From Paractinoplanes deccanensis (GTDB lineage: Bacteria > Actinomycetota > Actinomycetes > Mycobacteriales > Micromonosporaceae): a DNA stretch of 60,742 nucleotides. The stretch's first letter is position 1, and each line of letters starts with the position of its first letter. This document shows positions 1-7,954 of this stretch, piece by piece. The stretch lies in assembly GCF_016862115.1 (NCBI RefSeq), contig NZ_BOMI01000149.1, forward strand, positions 1 through 60,742, written 5' to 3'. A program made the translations under genes and the position numbers. The notes below the pieces were generated by a model. That model saw only the letters and a program-made list of their open reading frames with translations. It did no database searches and was not told the origin of the DNA.

Positions 1-294
1 GGCTAACCGCTCCGGGGCACTCGCTCAACTTTACTAGGTCTTCCTGGCCGTGTCAACCGGTATCTCCCGGTTGGAGCCGATCTGCCCTAGTACATCCCCT
101 GGCTGAGGCGCGCAGCATCGCTGCGATCCGCAGTTCGAAGGATTTGGCAGGACGGCCGCCGCGGATCTCTCCGCTTGCCTCGCCCGTTTCCCTGCCGGCT
201 CGGAAAACATTACAGGGTGGTTCCCCGAGCGCCAAATCGGGTACCAGTGTCTCGCATATGCGCAGGCCAGCGCAGCTGAACGCCGGGAAAACCG
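1..294. other. Leading non-coding stretch
   Basis: No convincing gene lies here; the frames that are open continue antisense to the Rieske gene. On the minus strand, about 195-230 can fold into a roughly 10-bp stem with two G-U pairs, and another short hairpin lies near 56-76. It is the 3' flank of the minus-strand Rieske gene, so these folds may end that transcript. They could also belong to the leader of a minus-strand gene left of the window. I could not match it to a known RNA family. Confidence 0.4.
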
Positions 295-1137
295 TCAGGG
301 TTGGGCGACCGACACCAGGCCGTCCTCGACGCGAATCCGCAGCACCGGTTGGTTGCTCGCCGCCGGACCATGCACGACCGCACCGTCGGTCAGCCGGAAG
401 ACGCTCCCGTGCCACGGGCAGACGACGCACGCCTCCGAGCCCGCACCCACGACGTCGCCCTCACCCAGGGGACCCGTCTCGTGCCCACAGGCCTCGATCA
501 TCGCGGTCACCCGGTCGCCGAGCCGGTAGAACAGGATCGGGACGTCGCCCACCGTACGGACGAAGGGCTTGCCCTCCGGCATCGAGGCGAGCGACCCGAC
601 GGTGGTCCACTCGGCGGGGACCCGGTTCAGCGCCGGCGCCGCCTGATTGACTCCGGCGCTCTGCGCGTACGACAAATGACCGCCGAGGTAGGCACCCAGC
701 CCGGCCACCGACAGGCCGGCGAAGCTCAGCGCCCGTCCGGAACGACCGCGCAGGCGCGCCACCAGGGAGGCCGCGTAGAGGCCGACCGCGACGGCGTTGG
801 CCGTCGCGTGCACCAGGCCCACCCGTTGCTGGTCCTTGGTCAGCTGGGACCAGTCCGTCCAGCCGGCCGCGATCGCCGGCGCCGCGCCCGCCGTCCCGAA
901 GGCGATCAGCATCGTCGCGGCACGCCGGGTGCCGGGCAGCAGATCCAGCACGGCCGACGAGATGAACGCCCCCACCGGCACCTGCACCAGCACCGGATGC
1001 AGGGGATGCCCCAGCCACGTGCCGTGCAGGAGATCGCGAAGCCGCTGCGGCTTGACCGCGGCGGACACGGCCGATTGCAGCTTCTCGGTCACGGGATCGA
1101 GGGAGCGGGCCTCTTCGAGCCGGTTGAGGATCTGCAT
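295..1137 (-). CDS. DUF2231 membrane protein fused to Rieske [2Fe-2S] domain
   Basis: The 280-residue protein has two parts. Residues 1 to about 165 carry several hydrophobic helices typical of DUF2231, including a short HPLHP motif near the first helix. The last 100 residues form a Rieske ferredoxin-like domain: a Cys-x-His pair (CGH) and, 16 to 20 residues later, a Cys-x-x-His pair (CPWH) that would hold a 2Fe-2S cluster. The likely role is membrane-associated electron transfer, but no partner redox enzyme lies next to it. The ATG start leaves a 50-bp divergent gap to the MEDS-STAS gene, so both promoters must lie there. The fold assignment is firm; the physiological role is unknown. Confidence 0.85.
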   Translation of the reverse strand: MQILNRLEEARSLDPVTEKLQSAVSAAVKPQRLRDLLHGTWLGHPLHPVLVQVPVGAFISSAVLDLLPGTRRAATMLIAFGTAGAAPAIAAGWTDWSQLTKDQQRVGLVHATANAVAVGLYAASLVARLRGRSGRALSFAGLSVAGLGAYLGGHLSYAQSAGVNQAAPALNRVPAEWTTVGSLASMPEGKPFVRTVGDVPILFYRLGDRVTAMIEACGHETGPLGEGDVVGAGSEACVVCPWHGSVFRLTDGAVVHGPAASNQPVLRIRVEDGLVSVAQP

Positions 1138-1187
1138 GGGATTGCGGTTCCCGGTAGGAGACGGGTGAAACCGGGTAACAGCCGTTC

Positions 1188-2012
1188 ATGACGGCGGTGG
1201 ACCGGCTGACGTCGGGCGATCATGCGTGCCTGACCTTCAGCGAGACGGAGGAACGGCTCGATCTGCTCGCCGCCTTTGTGACCGCGGGCATCCAGCGGGA
1301 CGAGACGGTCGTCTGCTACACCGACGCGCTCAAGCCCGATGAGCTGCGCGAAGACCTCCGCCGTCGGGGCGTGCCGGCCGACGAGCGGATCGTGCCGGCG
1401 AGCGAGCTCTGGGGCACGGGCGCCGCACCGGACGCCTCGATCATGGTGCGCCACCTGGCGGCCGAGCGGCAGCGGGCGCCGCGCGGCCTGCGGGTCACCC
1501 TCGACATGTGCTGGGCCGCCCGCCCGCAGGCCGGCGCCGAGCAGCTGCTCGTCTTCGAGAACGAGGTGTCCAAGCTTTTCGCCGACGGCGGCATCACCGC
1601 CATGTGCGAATACGACCGGGAGGCGTTCGACTCGGTGACTTTGGCGTACGCGTCGCGCACGCACCCTCGTACCGTCACGGCCACGGTCTACCACGAGGAC
1701 GCTTCGCTGCGGATCTGCCGGCAGCACGTCCCACCAGGGGTACGGGTCGCCGGCGAGCTCGACGGCACCGGCTCGGCGGCGCTGCGCGACGCGCTGGCGG
1801 AAGCCGTACGGCTCGATCCGGACGTGCATCTCAACCTCGGCCACCTGCGGTCGCTGGACGACGACGCGGCGGCCGTGATCGTGCGGGCCGCCTCGGGGCT
1901 GCCGCGCAACCGGCACATGATCGTGGTGAGCGACCGCCGGCTGGGCCGTGTGCTCCGGCTGGCGGGGGCACACGGCGTACCGAATCTGCGGCTGTTAGAG
2001 AAGTCCCTCTAG
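1188..2012 (+). CDS. MEDS-domain plus STAS-domain signalling protein
   Basis: Residues 1 to about 165 match the MEDS (DcmR-like sensory) domain, with its opening pattern of a GDHAC-type motif followed by an aromatic and acidic stretch. Residues 180-274 look like a STAS domain of the anti-sigma-factor-antagonist type. Such fusions are common in Streptomyces and Actinoplanes and are thought to act in partner-switching control of sigma factors, with the MEDS part sensing a small ligand. No anti-sigma kinase lies nearby, so the partner is unknown. The 3' end overlaps the convergent reductase gene by 18 bp. Confidence 0.75.
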   Translation: MTAVDRLTSGDHACLTFSETEERLDLLAAFVTAGIQRDETVVCYTDALKPDELREDLRRRGVPADERIVPASELWGTGAAPDASIMVRHLAAERQRAPRGLRVTLDMCWAARPQAGAEQLLVFENEVSKLFADGGITAMCEYDREAFDSVTLAYASRTHPRTVTATVYHEDASLRICRQHVPPGVRVAGELDGTGSAALRDALAEAVRLDPDVHLNLGHLRSLDDDAAAVIVRAASGLPRNRHMIVVSDRRLGRVLRLAGAHGVPNLRLLEKSL

Positions 2013-3344
2013 CGCCGAGCCGATCCCGCGGTGGAACGTCGGATAGGCCCAGATGGTGCTGCGCAGAGTGGACACCGGCACCCGCGCGTGCACGGCGACC
2101 GAGAGCGCCCCGATCATCTCGCCGCCCGCCGGGCCCGCCGTGGTCGCGCCGACGATCACACCGTCCGCGGCGATCAGCTTGATGAAGCCCTCGTTGCCCG
2201 GCCCGTGGATGAAGCCGCGCGACGTCGACGACAGCGGCACGTGGCCGACCCGCACGTCCAGGCCGGCGTCACGGGCCTGCTTCTCGGTGAGGCCCACCGC
2301 GCCGATCTCGGGGTCGATGAAGGTGACCCGCGGCCGCGCCCGGTAGTCGGCGGCCGGCCCGCCCTGGCCGAGGATGTCGCGGACCGCGATGTCGGCCTCG
2401 TACATCGCCATGTGGGTGAAGTTGCCGTTGCCGGTGACGTCGCCGACCGCCCAGACCTTGTCGCCCGCGCGCATCCACTCGTCGGTCTTCACGAAACGGG
2501 TCGACGTGTCGATGCCGAGCGCCTCGAGGTCGCTCAGCCGGGCGGCACGGCCGGTGGCGACCAGCAGCTTCTCGCCGGTCAGCGTCGAGCCGTCGTCGAG
2601 CGTGACGGTGAAGCCCTCGTCGTACGAGACCTTCGTCGCGTGCACCCCGGTGCGGATCGTGACGCCGTCGGCGGCCAGCACCTGCGCGGCCACCTCGGAC
2701 GACTCCGGCTCCTCCATCGCGAGCAGCCGGCCGCTCCCCTCGATGATCGTCACCTGGACGCCGAAGCGGGCCAGCACCTGCGCGAGCTCCACGCCGATCG
2801 CGCCGCCGCCCAGCACCAGCAACGTCGCGGGCAGCACCTCGGCCTCGACGGCCTCCCGGTTCGTCCAGAACGGCGTGCCGGCGAGCCCGTCGATCGGCGG
2901 GACCACGGCCGCGGTGCCGGTGGCGATCACGACGCCGCGCGTGGCCTCGTACACGTCGTCGCCGACCTGCACGCGACCCGGACCGACGGCGCGCGCGGTG
3001 CCGCGTACGAAATGACCGCCCTTGCCCACGAACCGGTCCACCGCGACCTTGTCGTTCCAGTCGTCGGTCGCCGCCTCGCGGATGCGCTTCGCCACCGGCT
3101 CCCAGTCGGAGGTGACGGTCGCCGCGCCGGCCAGGCCGGGAATCCGCCGCGCCTCCGCGATCGCCGAGCCGGCCCGCACCATCATCTTGGTCGGCACGCA
3201 TCCCCAGTACGGGCACTCGCCGCCGACCAGCGTGTTCTCCACTCCCACGACGTTCAGGCCGGCCGCGGCGAGCCTGCCGGCGGCCTCCTCACCGCCCACA
3301 CCCAGCCCCATCACGACCACGTCGACCTGCTGAATCTCGCCCAT
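1995..3344 (-). CDS. Pyridine nucleotide-disulfide oxidoreductase (Lpd/MerA-like flavoprotein)
   Basis: This 449-residue class I flavoprotein disulfide reductase starts at the ATG at 3344; the longer open frame upstream is spurious. An FAD-binding GxGxxG lies at residues 13-18, and the redox pair C44 and C49 sits in the pattern GGECPYWGCVPTK. A central NAD(P)H-binding GGGAIGVE motif and a C-terminal dimerisation domain follow. The C-terminus reads YPTFHRG where lipoamide dehydrogenases have the His-Pro-Thr-x-x-Glu catalytic pair. It may therefore reduce a quinone or another acceptor rather than lipoamide. It is divergent from the serine hydrolase, with only 30 bp between. Confidence 0.85.
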   Translation of the reverse strand: MGEIQQVDVVVMGLGVGGEEAAGRLAAAGLNVVGVENTLVGGECPYWGCVPTKMMVRAGSAIAEARRIPGLAGAATVTSDWEPVAKRIREAATDDWNDKVAVDRFVGKGGHFVRGTARAVGPGRVQVGDDVYEATRGVVIATGTAAVVPPIDGLAGTPFWTNREAVEAEVLPATLLVLGGGAIGVELAQVLARFGVQVTIIEGSGRLLAMEEPESSEVAAQVLAADGVTIRTGVHATKVSYDEGFTVTLDDGSTLTGEKLLVATGRAARLSDLEALGIDTSTRFVKTDEWMRAGDKVWAVGDVTGNGNFTHMAMYEADIAVRDILGQGGPAADYRARPRVTFIDPEIGAVGLTEKQARDAGLDVRVGHVPLSSTSRGFIHGPGNEGFIKLIAADGVIVGATTAGPAGGEMIGALSVAVHARVPVSTLRSTIWAYPTFHRGIGSALEGLL

Positions 3345-3374
3345 GGGTCCACCTAAGCACCTGGGGGCGTTACC

Positions 3375-4373
3375 GTGCCCCGGATGGAGGGCTTGATCGC
3401 ACCAGGTTTCGAGGCCGTGGCGTCGGCGTTCGCCGTCGACCCCCGAGGCGGCTCCGCGCTGACGATCCTGCGCGACGGCGTGCCCGTCGTCGAGATCCAC
3501 GAGGGCTGGCGCGACGCGGCGCGCACGGTGCCGTGGACGGCGGACACCCTGGTCAACGTCTACTCGACCGGCAAGCCGATGATCGCCGCGGCGGTGCTGC
3601 GCCTGGGCATCGACCTGGACCGGCCGATGTCCGCCTACTGGCCGTCGTTCCAGGCGCCGGTCTCGGTGCGGCAGGTGCTCTGCCACACCGCGGGGCTGCC
3701 GTCGTTTCCGGTGCCGCGTGACGTGTCGGCGTGGGCCGACTGGGACCTGCTCTGTACCGACCTGGCCGCGGCGTCGCCCGTGTGGGAGCCCGGTGCCATG
3801 GCGGGCGAGCACGCGTTGACGTACGGGCACCTGCTCGGCGAGGTGGTGCGCCGCGTCTCCGGGGCCACACCCGCTGATTTCGTACGGGATCAGATCGGCC
3901 CGGATCTGCGCTACGCACTGTCCCCATCGGACATCGCGCGGTGCGCCGAGCTCGAGTACTCCACGCCGTCCTGGCCGGTGACGACCCTGGCCCGTTCCGA
4001 GATGCTCGCCAACCCACCGGGCGCCTTCGACGTGACCGTGGTCAACAGCGACCTGTGGCGCCGCGCCACGATCCCCGCCGTCAACCTGCACACGACGGCG
4101 ACCGCCATCGCACGCTTCTACGTCCCGCAGCGAGGGATGGCAGTGCCGCAGTACACGGGCCCGGACATCTTCATCGGCTCCGAGGTCACATGGGGCTACG
4201 GCGTGCAGATCGAGCCCGACGGCACCTGGGGCCACGGCGGCACGGGCGGCTCCGCCGGCTGGGCGGACCCGGCCCGCGGCCTCACCATCGGCTACGTGAC
4301 CCGCCGCCTCGGCGACTTCGCAGCCGTCGACCGCGTCGAAGAGGCCCTGAGAAACCTTCAACCGGCGACGTGA
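3375..4373 (+). CDS. Serine hydrolase of the class C beta-lactamase/esterase family
   Basis: The 332-residue protein resembles EstB-type esterases and DD-peptidase relatives. The nucleophile motif Ser-x-x-Lys is seen as STGK near residue 70, a Tyr-Gly-His (YGH) takes the place of the Tyr-x-Asn motif near residue 155, and a HGG-type motif lies near residue 280. There is no signal peptide, so it probably acts in the cytosol on esters or small amides. The GTG start at 3375 has a GGGGGC sequence 7 nt upstream; the ATG at 3384 is the alternative. It ends just before a structured repeat that separates it from the convergent lipoprotein gene. Confidence 0.8.
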   Translation: MPRMEGLIAPGFEAVASAFAVDPRGGSALTILRDGVPVVEIHEGWRDAARTVPWTADTLVNVYSTGKPMIAAAVLRLGIDLDRPMSAYWPSFQAPVSVRQVLCHTAGLPSFPVPRDVSAWADWDLLCTDLAAASPVWEPGAMAGEHALTYGHLLGEVVRRVSGATPADFVRDQIGPDLRYALSPSDIARCAELEYSTPSWPVTTLARSEMLANPPGAFDVTVVNSDLWRRATIPAVNLHTTATAIARFYVPQRGMAVPQYTGPDIFIGSEVTWGYGVQIEPDGTWGHGGTGGSAGWADPARGLTIGYVTRRLGDFAAVDRVEEALRNLQPAT

Positions 4374-4377
4374 CCTG

Positions 4378-4515
4378 CCGATTCTGAACCCTCGCGGAAG
4401 AGGGATCACGGAGGAGGCCGAGAGGAACCCCCGGACGGGCATGGCTGGTGCCCGTCACCTCGAGACCTCCCTCGCAGCGGTGCCCGCGGCCTCCCCCTGG
4501 CCGCGGGCACCGCCG
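4378..4515 (+). repeat. Structured ~137-bp interspersed repeat, copy A
   Basis: This intergenic block matches the reverse complement of 30687-30823 at roughly 90% identity, including an unbroken 52-bp identical core. Two strong hairpins are visible: GACGGGCA...TGCCCGTC, and GGTGCCCGCGGCC...GGCCGCGGGCACC with a short loop. It fills the gap between two convergent genes, so it may act as a bidirectional terminator. It could equally be a mobile MITE-like element or a small structured RNA. Confidence 0.75.
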
Positions 4516-4516
4516 A

Positions 4517-5050
4517 TCACGACGACACCGCGGCCTGGATCTTCTTGGCCAGCGACGGCTTGACCTTCCCGGACACGCGCACGAGGCCGGTCCCGTCGGC
4601 GGTCCGGTAGTGCCATTCGCTGCCGAGGAGCGGATTGTCCTTCTGCAGACCCTGGATGTAGTCGCTGCGCCGCTGCGCCAGGTCGGCCGTGTCGAACACC
4701 TCGACGACCAGGCCGCGATCGATCGAGCCCCGCTCTCCCGCAGCGTCACCGCCCGGCAGGTCGGCGGAAGCGCGCGAGGTGTAGCCGTTCGGCCGGCCGA
4801 GCAGGTTGTTCGGGTCGGTGTCCTCGGTCTGCGTCACGACCCCCGTCAGCCCGAGCTGTGCCTTTCCCAACTTCTCGATGATCGCGGTGGCGGTGGCCGG
4901 TTTCGCGGCCGTCGTGGCCGGCGCGACGGCGCTCGCCGGCGCGGCGGCCGGCTGCTGCTGGGCAGCCGGCTCGGTGGCATCGTTGCCGCTGCACCCCGCA
5001 GCGAAAACCATCGGGACAACGGCCAGGACAACGGTGGTGTGGAAGCGCAT
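4517..5050 (-). CDS. Putative lipoprotein
   Basis: The start was chosen at the ATG at 5050 because the next 20 residues form a lipoprotein signal: basic residues, a hydrophobic core, then the lipobox AAGC with the modified Cys at position 20. An Ala/Pro/Gln/Thr-rich linker of about 35 residues follows, then a small folded domain of about 120 residues that ends in a Lys-rich amphipathic stretch. The domain has no motif I can name. It is probably anchored on the outer face of the membrane. Its 3' end abuts repeat copy A. Confidence 0.75.
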   Translation of the reverse strand: MRFHTTVVLAVVPMVFAAGCSGNDATEPAAQQQPAAAPASAVAPATTAAKPATATAIIEKLGKAQLGLTGVVTQTEDTDPNNLLGRPNGYTSRASADLPGGDAAGERGSIDRGLVVEVFDTADLAQRRSDYIQGLQKDNPLLGSEWHYRTADGTGLVRVSGKVKPSLAKKIQAAVSS

Positions 5051-5228
5051 CGCCGCACGGTAGCCACGCCCCACGATGCGAATCAGCCGATTCCCGGTGG
5101 GCCGATCGGCCCGCGCCCATGCCCGGAAGATCTAGGGCGGAGGGGCCAGGTCTTCGCCGCGCGGCATCTGACCGTGATGGGCCGCGCGCGGGACCGCCGA
5201 CGTGACAGTGGGCCCGACAATGGGCGGC

Positions 5229-5735
5229 ATGGCGGACATCGATCGGCCGGCGGAGCGGCGCGCCGGCATCTGGCTCCTGCTCAGCTCGCCGGTGATCGCC
5301 TTCGTCGCCGCGTTCGTCACGCTCTACGTCACCTTCCTGGTGACGCGGTCGGTCGCCCCCGAGGTGCTCGGCGAGGTCGGGCACCGGCCGGCGGTGTTCG
5401 CCGCCTTGATCGCTGTGGTGGCGCTGCCGATGAGCCTCGCGCTCATGTGGGCTTTCACTCGGAGTGCCTTCACAGCCTTTCTGAACGGGGACGAGGTGCC
5501 CGACCCGCCGGTTCGCACCGGTTGGCGCCGAGCCGGCTTCTACCTGGTCGGCCTGCTGCCCGACGTCGCCGCGGCGCTGATCGTGTTGCTGGTCCTCGCC
5601 GACCCCGGCGCCGGCTCGCCGGCTCTTCTGCTGGCGGTCACGATCCTCGGCCCGGTCGCGCTGTACTGGTCCTGCGCAGGTGTCGGCGCCCTGGGCCGTC
5701 GAGTGTGGCGGCGGCGCCGGACGACCGCCGGCTGA
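5229..5735 (+). CDS. Four-helix membrane protein of unknown function
   Basis: The protein of about 168 residues has four predicted membrane helices (near residues 12-40, 55-77, 100-122 and 127-150 of this reading) and a basic Arg-rich tail. The ATG at 5229 has a GGGCGG sequence 5 nt upstream; a longer reading from 5202 adds nine residues and has no obvious ribosome site. No enzymatic motif is visible and no neighbour suggests a role. Confidence 0.7.
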   Translation: MADIDRPAERRAGIWLLLSSPVIAFVAAFVTLYVTFLVTRSVAPEVLGEVGHRPAVFAALIAVVALPMSLALMWAFTRSAFTAFLNGDEVPDPPVRTGWRRAGFYLVGLLPDVAAALIVLLVLADPGAGSPALLLAVTILGPVALYWSCAGVGALGRRVWRRRRTTAG

Positions 5736-5792
5736 GCGATGGTGCCACCAGATCGGCGCGCCGGTGAGCGGGCCGCGCGGACGTCTCGGGGG

Positions 5793-6356
5793 TCAGTGCG
5801 TGGGTGCGGTTCCCGCGATGGCCGCGAGGGCGGTGAGGTAACGATCCGAAACGGAAACCTTGGTGATTCGGCGAAGCTTGTAACCCAGCGGCCGCTTGCG
5901 CCATGTGGCGTCCGGACGAACTTCGCGCAGCCACAGCCACCGCCGGGTGACCTCGTAGAGGACGCCTATCCACGTCATCCGCGAGTGGAACCGTCTTTCC
6001 TGCTCGATGGCGAGCAGTGGCGAGATCGCGCTCATGCCCCTGAGCAGACCCGCTGTCGTGTCCAGGTCGAGGTCCGCTGGGGCGGTGGGCGGCCACTCGG
6101 GCCGAGTCCGGGCGAAGCGCTCCTCGAACGAGGAGTCATTCTTGACCTTCACCACGTCCTTGACGCGGATGGCGACCAAGCCCTCGAAGAAGCCGCCGTC
6201 ACCGGTGTCTGCGATCAAGGCCCACTTGGAGCCCACAGCGACGACGAAGCCGTTGACGCGGTCGGCGTTGCGCGGAGACCGTTTGATCCGCACGAGTTTT
6301 CGGGACTCGGCCGCACGACGGAGCCGGTCGGCCGCGCTCACCCCCGATGACGCCAC
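5793..6356 (-). CDS. Protein of unknown function, soluble
   Basis: This 187-residue protein is unrecognised. The N-terminal third is rich in Lys and Arg followed by short beta-like stretches (residues 20-75), reminiscent of a small nucleic-acid-binding or SH3-like fold, but without a diagnostic motif. The C-terminal half is helical with many Arg and Trp residues. It is the last chromosomal gene before the left end of the integrated element, and its promoter lies within about 60 bp of the att repeat. Codon use matches its chromosomal neighbours. Confidence 0.65.
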   Translation of the reverse strand: MASSGVSAADRLRRAAESRKLVRIKRSPRNADRVNGFVVAVGSKWALIADTGDGGFFEGLVAIRVKDVVKVKNDSSFEERFARTRPEWPPTAPADLDLDTTAGLLRGMSAISPLLAIEQERRFHSRMTWIGVLYEVTRRWLWLREVRPDATWRKRPLGYKLRRITKVSVSDRYLTALAAIAGTAPTH

Positions 6357-6416
6357 GCCCCGGATCCTCGCACAGCGGCGCCCATCTTTCGCGCGACTTT
6401 GTCGGTGGGCGATTGA

Positions 6417-6531
6417 CCCCGGAAAGCAGAACGTCCACCATGCGTTTCCGCAGGTGGACGATGCTCAGTGCCCGGCGAAGAGCCTGGTGGCCAGGGGCGG
6501 GGTCGAACCGCCGACCTTCCGATTTTCAGTC
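6417..6531 (-). repeat. attL: Left attachment site: tRNA-Phe 3' fragment plus terminator
   Basis: This stretch aligns without gaps to 20166-20280. Positions 6482-6531 are identical to 20231-20280 over 50 bp and cover the tRNA-Phe sequence from the anticodon loop to CCA. Positions 6421-6481 match with 7 differences and include the tRNA terminator hairpin (6432-6460). The fragment lacks the 5' half of the tRNA and is not functional. It is the original chromosomal tRNA 3' end, displaced by integration. Confidence 0.9.
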
Positions 6532-6571
6532 ATGCGCATATTGGCAGGTCAGGGTGGGTGACACCGGGCCG

Positions 6572-6606
6572 CGTGCAGTGAACGTGCAACATCGGCCCGG
6601 CGTGCA
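6572..6606 (+). promoter_or_regulatory. Putative integrase arm-type sites, left end
   Basis: Three GTGCA words (6573, 6584, 6602) lie between the att core and the int stop codon. The 19 bp at 6572-6590 matches 20085-20103 near the other end at 18 of 19 positions, in the same orientation. Repeats flanking both att cores are typical arm sites for tyrosine integrases or for Xis. Binding itself is inferred. Confidence 0.5.
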
Positions 6607-6611
6607 CCCGG

Positions 6612-7742
6612 TCACCCAGCTTTCGTGCTGACAGTGCGCGGGAGCCGTGCGGCGTCGCCGTGGGCCGCCAGCGCGGAGAGCGCCTTGGCGATTTCCTTGT
6701 CTCGGCCGTCGACCGCGTGCAGGTAGCGCCGAGCCGCCGCCATCGACGAGTGCCCCAGCCGCTTCATCAGGTCGGCCATCGTGGCGCCGGTCTGGGCCGC
6801 CAGCGTCTGACCGGTGTGTCGCAGGTCGTGGAACGACAGGTTGTCGAGTCCGACCTTCTTCCGAGCCCGGACGAACGCCTGATAGAGCGTGTTACCGCGC
6901 AGCGGAGAGCCGTCACGGCTGATGAACAGACGCTCTTTCCCCGCGAATTCGTCCAGATGCAGGCGCAGGATCGGGATCACGTGCGGCGGTATGGCGATGG
7001 TCCGTTTACCGGCCTCAGTCTTGGGGTCCTTGTCGTGAGCCTTGCCCCGGTCGTGAAGCGGCTCGACCCGGTTCTTCCGCACGGTGATCGTGTGCTCGAT
7101 CAGGTCGACGTCTGTGACGCGAAGGCCGGCTATCTCGCCCCGCCGCAATCCGCACCAGGCCGCGATCAGTACCGCCGTCCGGTACCGAGGCGTGATGGCC
7201 TCGACCAGCTCGACCACCTGAGCCGGGGTCGCTACAGGTCGCTCCGACGCCTGGACCACGCCCGCGCCGGGGATCTGGCACGGGTTCTTGCCGATCACGT
7301 TCTCGCGGACCGCCACGTTCATGACCATGCGGAGGAAGCGGTAAGACTGCGAGATCGAGGTGCGGCCACCCTTGCCGCGTAGAGCCGCCGCATGCCACTC
7401 GCGTACCTGAGTCGCCGTCACCGCGCGAAGCGGCATGTCGAGCAGCGGGGCAAGGTGCAGCCGCATGTTCCGCTCGCAGGTCTCCCGCCAACGGACGCCG
7501 ATCTTGGCGCTGTCCCGGAGCACGGCCCGCATGTAGTTGCCGAGCGGTTCCGCCGCCGCCCGGTCGTCAAGCCAGGTGCCCCGAGAGATGTCCGCTTCGA
7601 CGAGGGTGAGCCAGCGGTTCGCATCCGTCTTCGTCTTGAAGGTGTCCGGGGCGTTCTGGCGGACGCCGGCCGGGTTGATGAAGGAGGCTTGGTACCGGCC
7701 CGAGGGCAGCTTGCGGACCATGCCGAAGCGTCGCTTTGCCAT
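6612..7742 (-). CDS. int: Tyrosine site-specific integrase
   Basis: This 376-residue tyrosine recombinase comprises an N-terminal AP2-like arm-binding region, a SAM-like core-binding domain (about residues 60-150) and a catalytic domain (about 175-360). The catalytic residues are visible: Arg in CGLRRGE, His-x-x-Arg in HDLRH, His in LGHSS and the nucleophile Tyr in ARRYLH. The ATG at 7742 overlaps the xis stop codon (ATGA), so the two are translationally coupled and the longer upstream reading is rejected. It should recombine the 50-bp tRNA-Phe core beside it. Confidence 0.95.
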   Translation of the reverse strand: MAKRRFGMVRKLPSGRYQASFINPAGVRQNAPDTFKTKTDANRWLTLVEADISRGTWLDDRAAAEPLGNYMRAVLRDSAKIGVRWRETCERNMRLHLAPLLDMPLRAVTATQVREWHAAALRGKGGRTSISQSYRFLRMVMNVAVRENVIGKNPCQIPGAGVVQASERPVATPAQVVELVEAITPRYRTAVLIAAWCGLRRGEIAGLRVTDVDLIEHTITVRKNRVEPLHDRGKAHDKDPKTEAGKRTIAIPPHVIPILRLHLDEFAGKERLFISRDGSPLRGNTLYQAFVRARKKVGLDNLSFHDLRHTGQTLAAQTGATMADLMKRLGHSSMAAARRYLHAVDGRDKEIAKALSALAAHGDAARLPRTVSTKAG

Positions 7743-7954
7743 CAGGCGACCGCCCTTCCGTCGTGCCACGCCACGGTGACCGGTTCGACGCGTCCGGCCG
7801 ACACGAAGTCGTCGACGTCGCTCCGGTAGAAGCGGACGTACTTGCCGACCTTGGTGAACGGGATGCGCCGCTCGGCGACAAGCCGCCGGACGAACCGGAC
7901 CTCCACCTTCAGGACCCGGGCCAGCTCAGCGACCGTCAGTAGCTCGTCATCCAC
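7742..7954 (-). CDS. xis: Excisionase, MerR/HTH_17-type DNA-binding protein
   Basis: The 70-residue winged-helix protein has the helix-turn-helix at residues 5-35 (LLTVAELARVLKVEVRFVRR) and a beta-wing with the KVGKYVRF pattern typical of AICE excisionases. The GTG start at 7954 was chosen because GGAGG lies 6 nt upstream; the open frame extends further but would run deep into rep. It overlaps rep by 8 bp and int by 3 bp, giving one rep-xis-int unit as in pSAM2. It should bend att DNA to favour excision. Confidence 0.85.
   Translation of the reverse strand: MDDELLTVAELARVLKVEVRFVRRLVAERRIPFTKVGKYVRFYRSDVDDFVSAGRVEPVTVAWHDGRAVA

Noticed and set aside
195..270. A GGGGAACCAC motif on the minus strand, reminiscent of the c-di-AMP riboswitch.
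   Set aside because: The rest of that riboswitch pattern (GGGUGAAU and GUCAGCUAACC segments) is missing, so only a hairpin is reported.
3345..4442. A long minus-strand open frame continuing upstream of the flavin reductase.
   Set aside because: It runs antisense to the serine hydrolase and through the structured repeat, has Arg/His-rich composition typical of reverse-frame reading at high GC, and the reductase has a clear start at 3344.
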